Positions 17,492-26,255 are shown, counted from the stretch's first letter. The stretch: 64,000 nucleotides of DNA from an uncultured Pelagibacteraceae bacterium (GCA_902578525.1 CACHDJ010000001.1:96505-160504); one strand, 5' to 3'. Numbers and translations are program-made. Notes: generated from the letters alone by a model not told the origin.

Positions 17492-18558
17492 CTATTATTA
17501 AATAATCGTTGTCTTAAATGATCAATTGGAACTACTGAACCATTTAGATTATAATGCCAATAAGTCCATCCATTACAGCTTTCAGCACCTAAAATTTTTG
17601 CAGCTACTTTATGAATTGAGCCCTCTGTTTGTGCGTGTTTAATACTGCCATCAGCCATTATTTTTGCGCTTATCTTCTTCTTATTATCAAAAATAGTAGT
17701 ACCTGGTTTTATTATTCCAAGTTCAACTAATGAACCAAAAGGTATTCTTGGTTTAGATCTATTATTTTTTAGAGTATCTAAGCAATCATCCTCAATAGGT
17801 TTTGTATTTTTCAATCTTTGTTCTGCAGCTTTAAAATAAATTTTTTCTTTTTCTATACCGTAATAATTTCTACATAATTTTTTAGCTACTGATGCTGTTG
17901 TTCCAGAACCTAAAAAGGGGTCTAAAATTAAATCATTTTTTTTTGAAGTTGCTAATAGAATTCTATGAAGTAAAGCCTCAGGTTTTTGAGTTGAATGGAT
18001 TTTTTTGCCGTTCTTCTTAAGTCTTTCAGATCCATTACAAATTGGTAGATCCCAATTAGATCTCATTTGAAGATCATCATTTAAGCATTTTAAAGATTGA
18101 TAGTTAAAAGTGTATTTTGATTTCTCTGATTTTGAAGCCCAGATTAAAGTTTCATGAGCATTAGTAAATCGAGTTCCTCTAAAGTTTGGCATTGGATTTT
18201 TTTTATTCCAAATAACGTCATTTAAAATCCAAAAGCCTAAATTTTGAATTACGGTACCAACCCTAAAAATGTTGTGATAGCTACCAATAACCCAAATAGC
18301 TCCATCTTTTTTTAAAATTCTTTTGCATTCATTTAACCAGGCATATGTGAAATCATCATATTTTTTAAAATTTTCAAATTGATCCCACTTGTCATTAACT
18401 GCGTTTACTTTAGATCTATCAGGTCTGGTTAATTCATTTTTTAATTGTAGGTTGTAAGGAGGGTCTGCAAAAATTAAATCAAAAGACTCATTAGGAATTT
18501 TTCTTAATTCCTCTAGGCTATCGCCATTTACTAATTTATTTTTAAGATCTAACTTCAT
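17488..18558 (-). CDS. ccrM: CcrM-type adenine-N6 DNA methyltransferase (GANTC)
   Basis: This is a beta-class methylase: DPPY (residues 32-35) precedes the SAM-binding motif DPFLGSGTTA (from about 220). A C-terminal RAMA-type domain of about 85 residues (FGSLVELGIIKPG to the end) is typical of CcrM, which methylates adenine in GANTC and helps time the alphaproteobacterial cell cycle. I start at ATG 18558; a TTG at 18570 would overlap the likely -10 box. The promoter just upstream contains GANTC sites (see 18571-18599). The specificity is inferred from the family. Confidence 0.93.
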   Translation of the reverse strand: MKLDLKNKLVNGDSLEELRKIPNESFDLIFADPPYNLQLKNELTRPDRSKVNAVNDKWDQFENFKKYDDFTYAWLNECKRILKKDGAIWVIGSYHNIFRVGTVIQNLGFWILNDVIWNKKNPMPNFRGTRFTNAHETLIWASKSEKSKYTFNYQSLKCLNDDLQMRSNWDLPICNGSERLKKNGKKIHSTQKPEALLHRILLATSKKNDLILDPFLGSGTTASVAKKLCRNYYGIEKEKIYFKAAEQRLKNTKPIEDDCLDTLKNNRSKPRIPFGSLVELGIIKPGTTIFDNKKKISAKIMADGSIKHAQTEGSIHKVAAKILGAESCNGWTYWHYNLNGSVVPIDHLRQRLFNNS

Positions 18559-18570
18559 TTGTAAAAACAA

Positions 18571-18599
18571 ATTAGACTCGAAAAAGATTCTTAGGTCAA
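18571..18599 (-). promoter_or_regulatory. Likely ccrM promoter containing GANTC methylation sites
   Basis: On the minus strand TTGACC (18599-18594) and TCTAAT (18576-18571) are separated by 17 bases, a good sigma-70-type promoter. The ATG follows within about 12 bases, so the transcript would be nearly leaderless. One GAATC (18590-18586) lies in the spacer, and one GAGTC (18579-18575) overlaps the first bases of the -10 box. A third GAATC is at 18623-18619, upstream of the -35. Methylation state could therefore tune the promoter, as known for Caulobacter ccrM. Confidence 0.65.
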
Positions 18600-18660
18600 C
18601 CTGGGATTGAATTATTTAGATTCAAATTGTGTAAGAATTTTTGGGTGTAACAAGATATTG

Positions 18661-18677
18661 TGTTTCTACGTGAAACT
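18661..18677 (-). other. parS-like near-palindrome with one-base insertion
   Basis: On the minus strand the sequence AGTTTCACGTAGAAACA lies directly after the rnhB stop. It equals the ParB-binding consensus TGTTTCACGTGAAACA except for the first base and one extra A in the centre. The extra base would shift the half-sites, so it may be a decayed or unusual parS, an operator, or chance. It is not followed by a T run, so it does not look like a terminator. Confidence 0.3.
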
Positions 18678-19237
18678 TACTTAAATTTATAAATTGGTGA
18701 AAAATTCTTTCTATGTTGGATAGTTATTCCTAAATTCTTAATTGCTTTTAGATGTTGTTTTGTTCCATATCCATAATTTTGATCCCAGTAATAACCCTTA
18801 AATTTTTTTCCTAAATTAGTTATCATTTTATCACGTGTAACTTTAGCAATAATTGATGCAGCCGAAATGGAAGGTATTTTTTGATCACCTTTTATTATTG
18901 ATCTAAGATTGTAATTTTTTATTTTAGGTAATTTATTTCCATCAATTAAAACTAGAACTGGTTTTTTTTTGAGTTTTTTTATAGCTCTTTTCATAGCTAA
19001 TAAACTAGCCTGAAGAATATTGATTTTTTCTATTTCTTTTACTGATGCTTTACCAACAGCCCATATTGAATTTTTTTTAATATATTTAGATAAATTTTCT
19101 CTTTTGTTTTTTGTTAAACTCTTTGAATCTTTTAAAATTTTTTTGTCTATGGATTTATTCAATATAACTGCAGCAGCATACACTGGTCCGATTAAACTTC
19201 CTCTACCAACTTCATCAACTCCAGCGATAATTTTCAT
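18677..19237 (-). CDS. rnhB: Ribonuclease HII
   Basis: RNase HII nicks 5' of single ribonucleotides in DNA and starts ribonucleotide excision repair. The 186-residue protein begins with the catalytic motif GVDEVGRG (Asp8, Glu9) and has the third acidic residue in VLIDGNKLP. A tyrosine in the usual C-terminal NYGYGTKQH stretch fits ribonucleotide recognition. It shares its start base with the udg stop (19237). A 118-base gap carrying the ccrM promoter follows it. Confidence 0.95.
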   Translation of the reverse strand: MKIIAGVDEVGRGSLIGPVYAAAVILNKSIDKKILKDSKSLTKNKRENLSKYIKKNSIWAVGKASVKEIEKINILQASLLAMKRAIKKLKKKPVLVLIDGNKLPKIKNYNLRSIIKGDQKIPSISAASIIAKVTRDKMITNLGKKFKGYYWDQNYGYGTKQHLKAIKNLGITIQHRKNFSPIYKFK

Positions 19238-19956
19238 TAAACTTTAATATTTAAATCTTGAATTTTTTGTTTTATTTTTTTTAAATCCTCCCAAGAAAAT
19301 TTTTTATTTTCAGGAAATCTAATTAAATAAGAAGGGTTAAATGTTACCATTAAAGGATAAGTTTTATTTTTTAAAATAATCTCTTTCCATTTACCCCTCT
19401 CGGTAGAAATTTTTTTATTAGAGGGTATGACAGACTCCATTGCAGTACTTCCAAATAAAATGACAATTTTAGGATTTATAATTGATATGTGTTCTTTTAA
19501 AAAAATAGAATATCTTTTTATTTCTTGAGATGTAGGCTTTCTATCTTCAGGAGGCCTAAAGTTAATCGCATAGCAAGAATAGATATTTTTTTTTTCAACA
19601 TTTATAGCTGAGAGCATTTTTTCCAATAATATGCCTGACTCACCTTGAAATGTTTTATAAGTCCTTTCCTCTTCTTTTCCTGGAGCTTCACCTACAATCA
19701 TAATCGGGCTATCAACATTTCCATCTCCTAAAATTAGGTTTTTTGAATTCTTTTTTAAATTACAATTTTGGATTGAATTTACTAGCTTTTTTAGCTCATT
19801 TATTTGTACAGTTTTATTTAAATTTTTTTTTTCAATATTTGTTTCATTAGTTTTAAATCTATTTATTGGTTTTTTACTAAAAATAAAATTTGGCTCTATT
19901 GAATTTATTAATTCTTCTTTATATGACATAATTAGATTAGAAGACTTTTTATTCAT
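19237..19956 (-). CDS. Family 4-like uracil-DNA glycosylase
   Basis: The enzyme removes uracil from DNA. The 239-residue protein has motif A GEAPGKEEE (from 89), FRPPEDRKPT (133-142), and an RGKW stretch. Family 4 enzymes usually have four cysteines holding a [4Fe-4S] cluster; here only Cys65 and Cys128 exist, and the positions by RPP and after QEI are Phe and Tyr. The second motif, HPAYL-like in the family, reads NPSYL (207-211), so the usual His is Asn. The first 50 residues are poorly conserved; a second ATG lies at 19929. The start is 10 bases from the divergent TPR gene. Confidence 0.82.
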   Translation of the reverse strand: MNKKSSNLIMSYKEELINSIEPNFIFSKKPINRFKTNETNIEKKNLNKTVQINELKKLVNSIQNCNLKKNSKNLILGDGNVDSPIMIVGEAPGKEEERTYKTFQGESGILLEKMLSAINVEKKNIYSCYAINFRPPEDRKPTSQEIKRYSIFLKEHISIINPKIVILFGSTAMESVIPSNKKISTERGKWKEIILKNKTYPLMVTFNPSYLIRFPENKKFSWEDLKKIKQKIQDLNIKV

Positions 19957-19966
19957 ATTTTAACTT

Positions 19967-21652
19967 ATGTTTAACAAAAAATTTATAATTATTTTAATTT
20001 TATCATTATTCTATCAGAGCTGTCTGCTATCTAAAAGTAATAGTTTTAATGAATTAAGCTCAAATAATTTATCGAAATATTTTTCAGGAATAGTTGCTTT
20101 TGAAAATAAAGATAATTCAGAAGCTTTAAGTTTTTTTAAGTCTTCAAAAATATTAATTGATAAACACGATCCTTACCTAGAAAGATTCGTAATGTCTTTG
20201 GTATTAGATAATAAGGTTATCCAAGCAATTAATATTATTAAGAATAATACTAAAAAAAGTAATTCAAATTTTTTTGACGCTTATATTTTGTTAGCTTTGG
20301 ATAGTCTTAAAAAAAATGATATTAATAAAACACTAACAATCTTAAATGAAGTACCTGAAAATTTACAAAAAGATCGATTTAATTACATTATTCTTAATTT
20401 TCTTAAGGAATATACTTATGTTTTTAAAAATAAAAAAATTTTAAAAGAAAAGAAAAAATTTGGTGATTTATCGTTAATAGCCGAAACTTTTCAGAAATGT
20501 TATTTAGGAAATGAAAATACCGATCAATTTTTTTTAAAATTAATTAATAAGACCAAAACAGATTATTCAAGATATATCTATTTCTATTTAACTTATCTAG
20601 TAGAAAATAATAAAATAGATAAAGCTAAAGCAGTCATAGATAAATTAGATTATATTAATTCTACTCTTTTATTATCCCAAGGAAAAAGCTGGATCGAAAA
20701 TGATAAACTTATTAAATTCAGCAAAGTTTTTTCATGCAATAACCATAACGATTTAATAGGAGAATTTTTATTTTTAATATCCAATCTTTATTCATCACAA
20801 AATAAATATGAAAAATCTAATTTTTATCTAAGTCTATCAAGTTATTTAAATCCAAAATTTGTTTTCAACTTATCTTTAGTAGCTGAAAATCTATACCTTA
20901 ATAAAGATTATAAAAAATCAAAAAAAGTATTAAAAAATTTCGAAAAAGATCAAAATTTTTATTATTGGTACAGAATAAAAAAAGAAGCCCAAATTTTATC
21001 TAAAACAAAAAATCAAAAAGAAGCGTTAAATTATATTACATCAAAATTTCAAAAAATTAATGATTCCAATAATAAATTTTTATTAGATATTGCTAATTTT
21101 AATAAAAATGCAGGAGAATATAAACAAGCTATAAAGTATTATTCATTAATTATAAATACTTTATCCGTAGAAGATAAAACAAAATCAGATTTATTGTATC
21201 GACGAGGTGCAAGTTATGAAAGATTAAAAGATTATTCAAATGCTGACAAAGATTTACTTTATGCTTTAGAAATTAATCCTGAAGATGCATATATTTTAAA
21301 TTACCTTGCCTATTCTTGGTTAGAAAGAGATTATAAAATTGATGATGCTATTAAAATGCTTGAAAAGGCTTATTCAAAAAAAAAAAATGATCCATATATT
21401 ATAGACTCAATTGGGTGGGCTTATTATTTGATAAAAGATTTTGTTAAAGCAGAAAAATTTTTGAAAAGGGCAGTTCAACTAATGCCCGAAGATCCAATTG
21501 TGAATGATCATTATGGAGATATATTGTGGAAATTAGATAGAAAAATCCAAGCAAGATATTTTTGGTCAATGGTATTAAAGATGAAAGATACAGAGCCAGA
21601 ACTAATAGATCAAATTCAAAATAAATTAGTTGAAGGGCCTAAAAGCTCTTAA
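19967..21652 (+). CDS. TPR-repeat protein, exported
   Basis: A 561-residue protein with an N-terminal hydrophobic segment ending in YQSC, so it is either a signal peptide or a weak lipobox. The C-terminal half shows clear tetratricopeptide repeats from about residue 405, such as LLYRRGASYERLKDYSNADK followed by ALEINPEDAYILNYLAYSWL and two more units. Proteins of this shape commonly sit beside ispE in alphaproteobacteria, with unknown function and probably a protein-docking role in the cell envelope. Its stop overlaps the ispE start (TAATG). Confidence 0.75.
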   Translation: MFNKKFIIILILSLFYQSCLLSKSNSFNELSSNNLSKYFSGIVAFENKDNSEALSFFKSSKILIDKHDPYLERFVMSLVLDNKVIQAINIIKNNTKKSNSNFFDAYILLALDSLKKNDINKTLTILNEVPENLQKDRFNYIILNFLKEYTYVFKNKKILKEKKKFGDLSLIAETFQKCYLGNENTDQFFLKLINKTKTDYSRYIYFYLTYLVENNKIDKAKAVIDKLDYINSTLLLSQGKSWIENDKLIKFSKVFSCNNHNDLIGEFLFLISNLYSSQNKYEKSNFYLSLSSYLNPKFVFNLSLVAENLYLNKDYKKSKKVLKNFEKDQNFYYWYRIKKEAQILSKTKNQKEALNYITSKFQKINDSNNKFLLDIANFNKNAGEYKQAIKYYSLIINTLSVEDKTKSDLLYRRGASYERLKDYSNADKDLLYALEINPEDAYILNYLAYSWLERDYKIDDAIKMLEKAYSKKKNDPYIIDSIGWAYYLIKDFVKAEKFLKRAVQLMPEDPIVNDHYGDILWKLDRKIQARYFWSMVLKMKDTEPELIDQIQNKLVEGPKSS

Positions 21653-22497
21653 TGAGTTATCTAAAAATAAAATCACATGCCAAGATCAATTTAGCATTAA
21701 ATGTGGTTGGCAAAACCTCCTCTTTACATAAAGTTGAAAGTATAGTTTCTTTTTTAAACTTACATGATCAAATATTAATTAGAAGTATCAAACATAAAAA
21801 TCATAAAATAAAATTTATTGGAAGGTTTTCAAATAATATAACTTCTAATAACACAGTATCTAAATTACTAGAAATAATAGATAAAAAAAGATTTCTTAAA
21901 AACACTAAATTTGAAATTATAATAAAAAAAAATATTCCATTTAAAGCTGGACTTGGAGGTGGATCCATGAATGCAGCTTCTATTTTGAAGTTTCTGATTG
22001 AAAAAAAATTGATTAAGATTTCGAAAAGAGAAATATATAAAATTTGTAATTTAATTGGATCAGATGTTATTTTAGGATTATATTCTAACAATTTAATTCT
22101 AAAATCAAATAAAGTAATTAGAAGATTTAAAATCAAAAATAAAATTAACACCTTATTAGTTAAGCCTAATTTTGGATGCTCAACGAAAAAAATTTACTCT
22201 AAATTAAAGAAATTTAAAAAAGCTGAATTTAATTTACCTAGAAAATATATGTTTAACTTTGGTTTCTTGAAAAAAACAAGTAATGACTTAGAATTAATTG
22301 CATTAAGCAAATATCCAAAACTTAACACTTTAAAAAAGTTTTTAGAAAATTCATCTAAAGCAGAATTTGTAAGAATGACTGGCTCAGGTTCTGCAATTAT
22401 TGCTTATTTTAAATCACATAAAATGTGTATAGAGGCTGAAAAAAAAGTTAAAAAACAATTTAAAAATTACTGGTGTAAAATCGCAAAAACTATATAA
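21652..22497 (+). CDS. ispE: 4-diphosphocytidyl-2-C-methyl-D-erythritol kinase
   Basis: IspE phosphorylates CDP-methylerythritol in the MEP isoprenoid pathway. The 281-residue GHMP kinase has SHAKINLALNVVG at 8-20, the ATP-binding glycine loop PFKAGLGGGSMNAAS (about 96-110), and a C-terminal MTGSGSAIIAYF motif. It starts on the last base of the TPR gene. tRNA-Gln follows 33 bases later. With ispH elsewhere in the window, it helps supply IPP and DMAPP to ubiquinone and carotenoid synthesis. Confidence 0.95.
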   Translation: MSYLKIKSHAKINLALNVVGKTSSLHKVESIVSFLNLHDQILIRSIKHKNHKIKFIGRFSNNITSNNTVSKLLEIIDKKRFLKNTKFEIIIKKNIPFKAGLGGGSMNAASILKFLIEKKLIKISKREIYKICNLIGSDVILGLYSNNLILKSNKVIRRFKIKNKINTLLVKPNFGCSTKKIYSKLKKFKKAEFNLPRKYMFNFGFLKKTSNDLELIALSKYPKLNTLKKFLENSSKAEFVRMTGSGSAIIAYFKSHKMCIEAEKKVKKQFKNYWCKIAKTI

Positions 22498-22530
22498 ATT
22501 TTTCTTTTTTGTGTTATATGAAGATTATAT

Positions 22531-22604
22531 TGGGGCGTAGCCAAGTGGTAAGGCACGGGTTTTTGGTACCTGCATCCTAGGTTCGAATCCTAGCGCCCCA
22601 GCCA
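22531..22604 (+). tRNA. tRNA-Gln (TTG)
   Basis: The cloverleaf is complete: acceptor stem TGGGGCG/CGCCCCA, D-loop with GG, anticodon stem CGGGT/ACCTG around loop TTTTGGT (anticodon TTG), T-stem CTAGG/CCTAG with canonical TTCGAAT loop, and encoded 3' GCCA. It lies between ispE and the CCA-adding enzyme gene. Confidence 0.95.
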
Positions 22605-22608
22605 TAAT

Positions 22609-23883
22609 ATGATTAATTTTTTAGATAAATTTTTAACTAGAACTAATAATTTAGACTATATAGGTCAAGGTTTTAATGATTTATTAAAAAATACTCCTAT
22701 AAAAAAAGTTTTTGAATCAATTAATAATTTTTCTTCTAATAGTGAAATTCGATATGTAGGTGGTTGTGTTAGAAAAATAATTCAAAAAGAATTAGTAGAT
22801 GATATTGATTTGGCTACAAACTTAAATCCTCAACAAGTAAGTGAAGCTCTTAAAAATGATAATATAAATTTTTATGAAACTGGAATTGAACATGGTACTA
22901 TAACAGCGGTTATAGAAGATTATAAATTTGAAATAACTAGTTTAAGAGAGGATCTAGAGACTGATGGCAGACATGCTAGAGTTAAGTTTTCAACTAACTG
23001 GAAAAAAGATGCCTCAAGAAGAGATTTTACAATCAATTCAATTTTTTCTGATATCGAAGGTAATTTGTTTGATCCTTTTAATGGAAAAGAAGATTTAAAA
23101 AATGGTTTAGTCAAATTTATTGGAGACCCAGAAAAAAGAATTAAAGAAGATTATTTAAGAATCCTCCGATATTTAAGGTTTTTTTTAAAATATTCAAATA
23201 ACAAGCATGAAACTGAAACCTTAAAAGTAATTAAAAAAAATCTAGTTGGGATTTCATCTTTATCAAGTGACAGGTTGTTGGATGAATTAAAAAAGTATGT
23301 AAAGGCTCGTATTTTAACAAAACTGTCAAAAGATAAATTTTCTATTGAAGTGTTTAAAATTATTTTTCCACAAATCAAAAAAATCAAACTTTTTTCCAAT
23401 CCAAATACATTTGCAAAAACAAAGATTCAAGAGGCAAATTTTATATTTTTGCTCTCTTTGTTAATAATTGATGGCTCTGATAATGCTGATTATTTTATAT
23501 ATAAATTTAATATTTCAAAAAAAAATCAAAAAAGATTAAAAATAATTGATAATTTTTATAATGAAAAAATTACTATAAGATCTTTTACAGAACAAAATTT
23601 AAATAAATTTTTTTATTATCATGGTAAACAAGCTGTTATAGATATTTTAAGTTATAGGTTGTTTACTTTAAAAAAAGTCGATGAAAAATTACTTAACTTT
23701 ATACGTATATTTGAGTCAAAAAATTTACCAATTATGCCAATTAATGCGAAAGTATTAATAGAAAAATATCATATTCCAAAGGGTATAACTCTGGGAAATA
23801 AACTAAAGATGATAGAGGAAAAGTGGGTTAACAATAATTTTCAATTATCTGAGAAACAAATAAATAAACTCATAAGTGGTTAA
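22609..23883 (+). CDS. CCA tRNA nucleotidyltransferase / poly(A) polymerase family
   Basis: The 424-residue protein adds or repairs the CCA end of tRNAs, or extends RNA as a poly(A) polymerase. The N-terminal nucleotidyltransferase domain has RYVGGCVRKII and DDIDLATN (the catalytic Asp pair), then a TSLREDLETDGRHARV motif and the RRDFTINSI stretch of this superfamily. The order and the lack of an HD domain fit the alphaproteobacterial CCA-adding branch. It begins four bases after tRNA-Gln. Its stop TAA interlocks with the greA stop. Confidence 0.9.
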   Translation: MINFLDKFLTRTNNLDYIGQGFNDLLKNTPIKKVFESINNFSSNSEIRYVGGCVRKIIQKELVDDIDLATNLNPQQVSEALKNDNINFYETGIEHGTITAVIEDYKFEITSLREDLETDGRHARVKFSTNWKKDASRRDFTINSIFSDIEGNLFDPFNGKEDLKNGLVKFIGDPEKRIKEDYLRILRYLRFFLKYSNNKHETETLKVIKKNLVGISSLSSDRLLDELKKYVKARILTKLSKDKFSIEVFKIIFPQIKKIKLFSNPNTFAKTKIQEANFIFLLSLLIIDGSDNADYFIYKFNISKKNQKRLKIIDNFYNEKITIRSFTEQNLNKFFYYHGKQAVIDILSYRLFTLKKVDEKLLNFIRIFESKNLPIMPINAKVLIEKYHIPKGITLGNKLKMIEEKWVNNNFQLSEKQINKLISG

Positions 23884-24356
23884 ATATATTTAACATCTTT
23901 GATTTCAAAATTTTTTATTCCGGCAGGTGTGTTGATTTCTACAAGATCATTTTTATTTTTACCTATAAGCCCTCTACCTATTGGAGATTGAAAATAAATA
24001 AGTTTTTTTTTTAAGTCAGCCTCATCTTTGCCTACAATTTTATAATCTATTTTTTCATTGGTATCTAAATTTTCAAGATAAACTGTAGAACCAAAGATGA
24101 CTTTTCCATTATTGTTTAGCTTAGTAACATCAATGACATTTGCTCTTGCAATAATATCATTAATTTCGGTAATTCTTCCCTCGTTATGAGATTGTTCTTC
24201 TTTTGCAGCATGATATTCTGCATTTTCTTTTAGATCTCCGTGAGATCTGGCCTCAGCAATTGCCGAAACAATTTCTGGTCTCTTCTTTTCTTTTAAAAAA
24301 ATTAATTCCTTTTTTAATTTTTCTAATCCTAACGATGTTATAGGTTCTTTATCCAT
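23880..24356 (-). CDS. greA: Transcription elongation factor GreA
   Basis: GreA rescues backtracked RNA polymerase by stimulating transcript cleavage. The 158 residues have the N-terminal coiled coil with the tip sequence AIAEARSHGDLKENAEYHAA, whose acidic residues enter the polymerase channel. The FKBP-like C-terminal domain ends SPIGRGLIGKNKNDLVEINT. It is the last gene of trmL-hemF-greA; it abuts hemF with no gap. Confidence 0.96.
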   Translation of the reverse strand: MDKEPITSLGLEKLKKELIFLKEKKRPEIVSAIAEARSHGDLKENAEYHAAKEEQSHNEGRITEINDIIARANVIDVTKLNNNGKVIFGSTVYLENLDTNEKIDYKIVGKDEADLKKKLIYFQSPIGRGLIGKNKNDLVEINTPAGIKNFEIKDVKYI

Positions 24357-25184
24357 TTAATTCCATTTCGCTAAAGGGGGGAGCGACATTAAAATTCCTT
24401 CAATATTCCCACCAGTATGTAATCCAAATTTGGTACCTCTATCATAAAGCAAGTTGAATTCTGCATATCTACCTCTTTTAATATATTGAGCTTCCTTATT
24501 TTTAATACTCCATTTTTTTTTTAACTTTTTTCTAATTATCTTATTAAACAGTATCTGAAATGTAATACTTAGATCTCTTACAAAATTAAAATCTTTTTCA
24601 AAATTATTTTTTTTATAATCAAAGAAAATTCCACCTATACCTCTTGCTTCTCTTCGATGTTGAAGATAGAAATATTCATCACACCATTTTTTATATTTTT
24701 TATAATAATTTTTATTATGCCGGTTACACATATTCTCTAAAGTTTTATGAAAATCATTTTTTTCTGGAACATCTTTTATTGATGGTGTTAAATCTACTCC
24801 ACCACCAAACCATTGTTGAGTTGTACAAATGAATCTAGTGTTAAAGTGCATAGCAGGTATTAAAGGATTTTTCATATGCATTACTACTGATACCCCTGAA
24901 GCCCAAAATCTAGGATCTTTGCTTGCTCCTGGAATATTTTTTTGAAATTTTTTTGGAAATTTTCCATAAACTTTAGAAAAATTCACACCAACTTTGTCAA
25001 ATATTTTTCCATTTCTTAATATTCTATATTCACCGCCACCTTCATCTTTTTTTTGATTTCTTTTCCACGTTTTAGAACTAAATTTTATTTTATTATTTTC
25101 TAAAACGCTGATGTCATAACAGAATGCGTCTTGTATTAATTTAAACCAATTACTTGCCAGATCTTTTTTGATATCTAAATCCAT
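24357..25184 (-). CDS. hemF: Oxygen-dependent coproporphyrinogen III oxidase
   Basis: HemF performs the aerobic oxidative decarboxylation of coproporphyrinogen III in heme synthesis. The product of about 275 residues has the family stretches HMKNPLIPAMHFNTRFI, WFGGGVDLTPS, and YAEFNLLYDRGTKFGLHTGG near the C-terminus. I prefer ATG 25184 (MDLDIKK); an ATG at 25202 adds six residues and overlaps trmL further. No clear Shine-Dalgarno site decides between them. Heme made here would feed the cytochrome genes next door (petABC). Confidence 0.94.
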   Translation of the reverse strand: MDLDIKKDLASNWFKLIQDAFCYDISVLENNKIKFSSKTWKRNQKKDEGGGEYRILRNGKIFDKVGVNFSKVYGKFPKKFQKNIPGASKDPRFWASGVSVVMHMKNPLIPAMHFNTRFICTTQQWFGGGVDLTPSIKDVPEKNDFHKTLENMCNRHNKNYYKKYKKWCDEYFYLQHRREARGIGGIFFDYKKNNFEKDFNFVRDLSITFQILFNKIIRKKLKKKWSIKNKEAQYIKRGRYAEFNLLYDRGTKFGLHTGGNIEGILMSLPPLAKWN

Positions 25185-25648
25185 TTTGTTTGTTTTAAAC
25201 ATTCAGCTAAGGTAATTGCAACAGATGATGCTAAATTTAATGAACGTTTACTACTTTTCATAGGTATTTTTAGTCTGTTATTTATTAATTTATGTACTTT
25301 TTCCGGAACTCCTGCACTTTCACGTCCAAATAAAATCGTATCATTTTTTTTAAATTTAAATTTTGTATAAGATATAGAGGCTTTAGTAGTCATTAATATT
25401 ATTCTTTGATCTTTTTTAGATTTAAAAAAAATATTTGCATTTCTGTAAAAATTTATATCCTTTTCATCCATGTAATCCATTACAACTCTTTTAAATCTTT
25501 TATCAGATAGCAAAAATCCGCATGGTTCAATTATTTCAAGTTTTGCTCCGAGACATGCACAAGTTCTAATTATTGCAGCTGTATTTTGGGGGATATCAGG
25601 TTCAAATAATGCTATTTTAGGGCTAAGATTAGTTAAATTCTGTGTCAT
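25175..25648 (-). CDS. trmL: tRNA (cytidine(34)-2'-O)-methyltransferase
   Basis: A 157-residue SPOUT methyltransferase of the TrmL type, which modifies the wobble base of certain tRNA-Leu. Visible are the N-terminal LFEPDIPQNTAAIIRTCACL, the loop LFGRESAGVPEKV, and the knot SSKRSLNLASSVAITLAE. The length matches minimal TrmL. It is the first gene of the leftward operon with hemF and greA and is divergent from petA over 92 bases. Confidence 0.93.
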   Translation of the reverse strand: MTQNLTNLSPKIALFEPDIPQNTAAIIRTCACLGAKLEIIEPCGFLLSDKRFKRVVMDYMDEKDINFYRNANIFFKSKKDQRIILMTTKASISYTKFKFKKNDTILFGRESAGVPEKVHKLINNRLKIPMKSSKRSLNLASSVAITLAECLKQTKWI

Positions 25649-25678
25649 TCTATCAGTAGTAAAATTAATATTTTATAT

Positions 25679-25694
25679 TATATGAAATCATATA
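25679..25694. promoter_or_regulatory. Perfect 16-bp palindrome between trmL and petA
   Basis: TATATGA-AA-TCATATA is a perfect inverted repeat in the 92-base divergent region. It lies 47 bases before petA and 31 bases from trmL. It could be an operator for a dimeric regulator of either operon. No sigma-70 promoter of high quality is obvious in the region. Such AT-rich palindromes also arise by chance here. Confidence 0.35.
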
Positions 25695-25740
25695 TTAAGT
25701 GGAAATAATCAATTTTAAGTATATTTAATTAGAGTTACTG

Positions 25741-26250
25741 ATGTCTGAAAAAAAAACTAATAGAAGAGATTTCTTATTTACAGCAACCTATGCCGTAGGA
25801 GCGGTAGGTGTGGGTGCTACAGTCTGGCCTATGATAGATCAAATGAATCCGGATGCCTCTGTTAAAGCATTAGCTAGTACAGAAGTAGATATAAGTTCAG
25901 TAACGCCTGGAAAAACAATTACAGTTCTTTGGAGAGGCAAACCAGTTTTTATCAGAAGAAGAACACAAGAAGAAATAACTGAGGCAAAATCCGTCAAGAT
26001 GGAAGAATTAAAAGATCCAGAAAAAGATGAGGATAGAGCTAAGAATCCTGAGTGGCTAGTAATGCTAGGCGTTTGTACTCACTTAGGTTGTGTTCCACTT
26101 AATGATAAAGGAGATTATAACGGTTGGTTTTGTCCATGCCATGGTTCACATTATGATACTTCAGGTAGAATTAGAAAAGGTCCAGCACCAACAAATATGG
26201 AAGTTCCAAAATATGAATTTGTTAACTCTAATACAATTAAAATTGGATAA
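25741..26250 (+). CDS. petA: Ubiquinol-cytochrome c reductase, Rieske iron-sulfur subunit
   Basis: This is the [2Fe-2S] subunit of cytochrome bc1. The 169 residues start with a twin-arginine motif NRRDFLF and a membrane anchor (about 15-32), so it is folded before export. Cluster ligands are in CTHLGC (Cys112, His114) and CPCHGS (Cys131, His134), with Cys117 and Cys133 forming the bridging disulfide. It opens petABC, with five bases to petB. Confidence 0.97.
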   Translation: MSEKKTNRRDFLFTATYAVGAVGVGATVWPMIDQMNPDASVKALASTEVDISSVTPGKTITVLWRGKPVFIRRRTQEEITEAKSVKMEELKDPEKDEDRAKNPEWLVMLGVCTHLGCVPLNDKGDYNGWFCPCHGSHYDTSGRIRKGPAPTNMEVPKYEFVNSNTIKIG

Positions 26251-26255
26251 AACTA

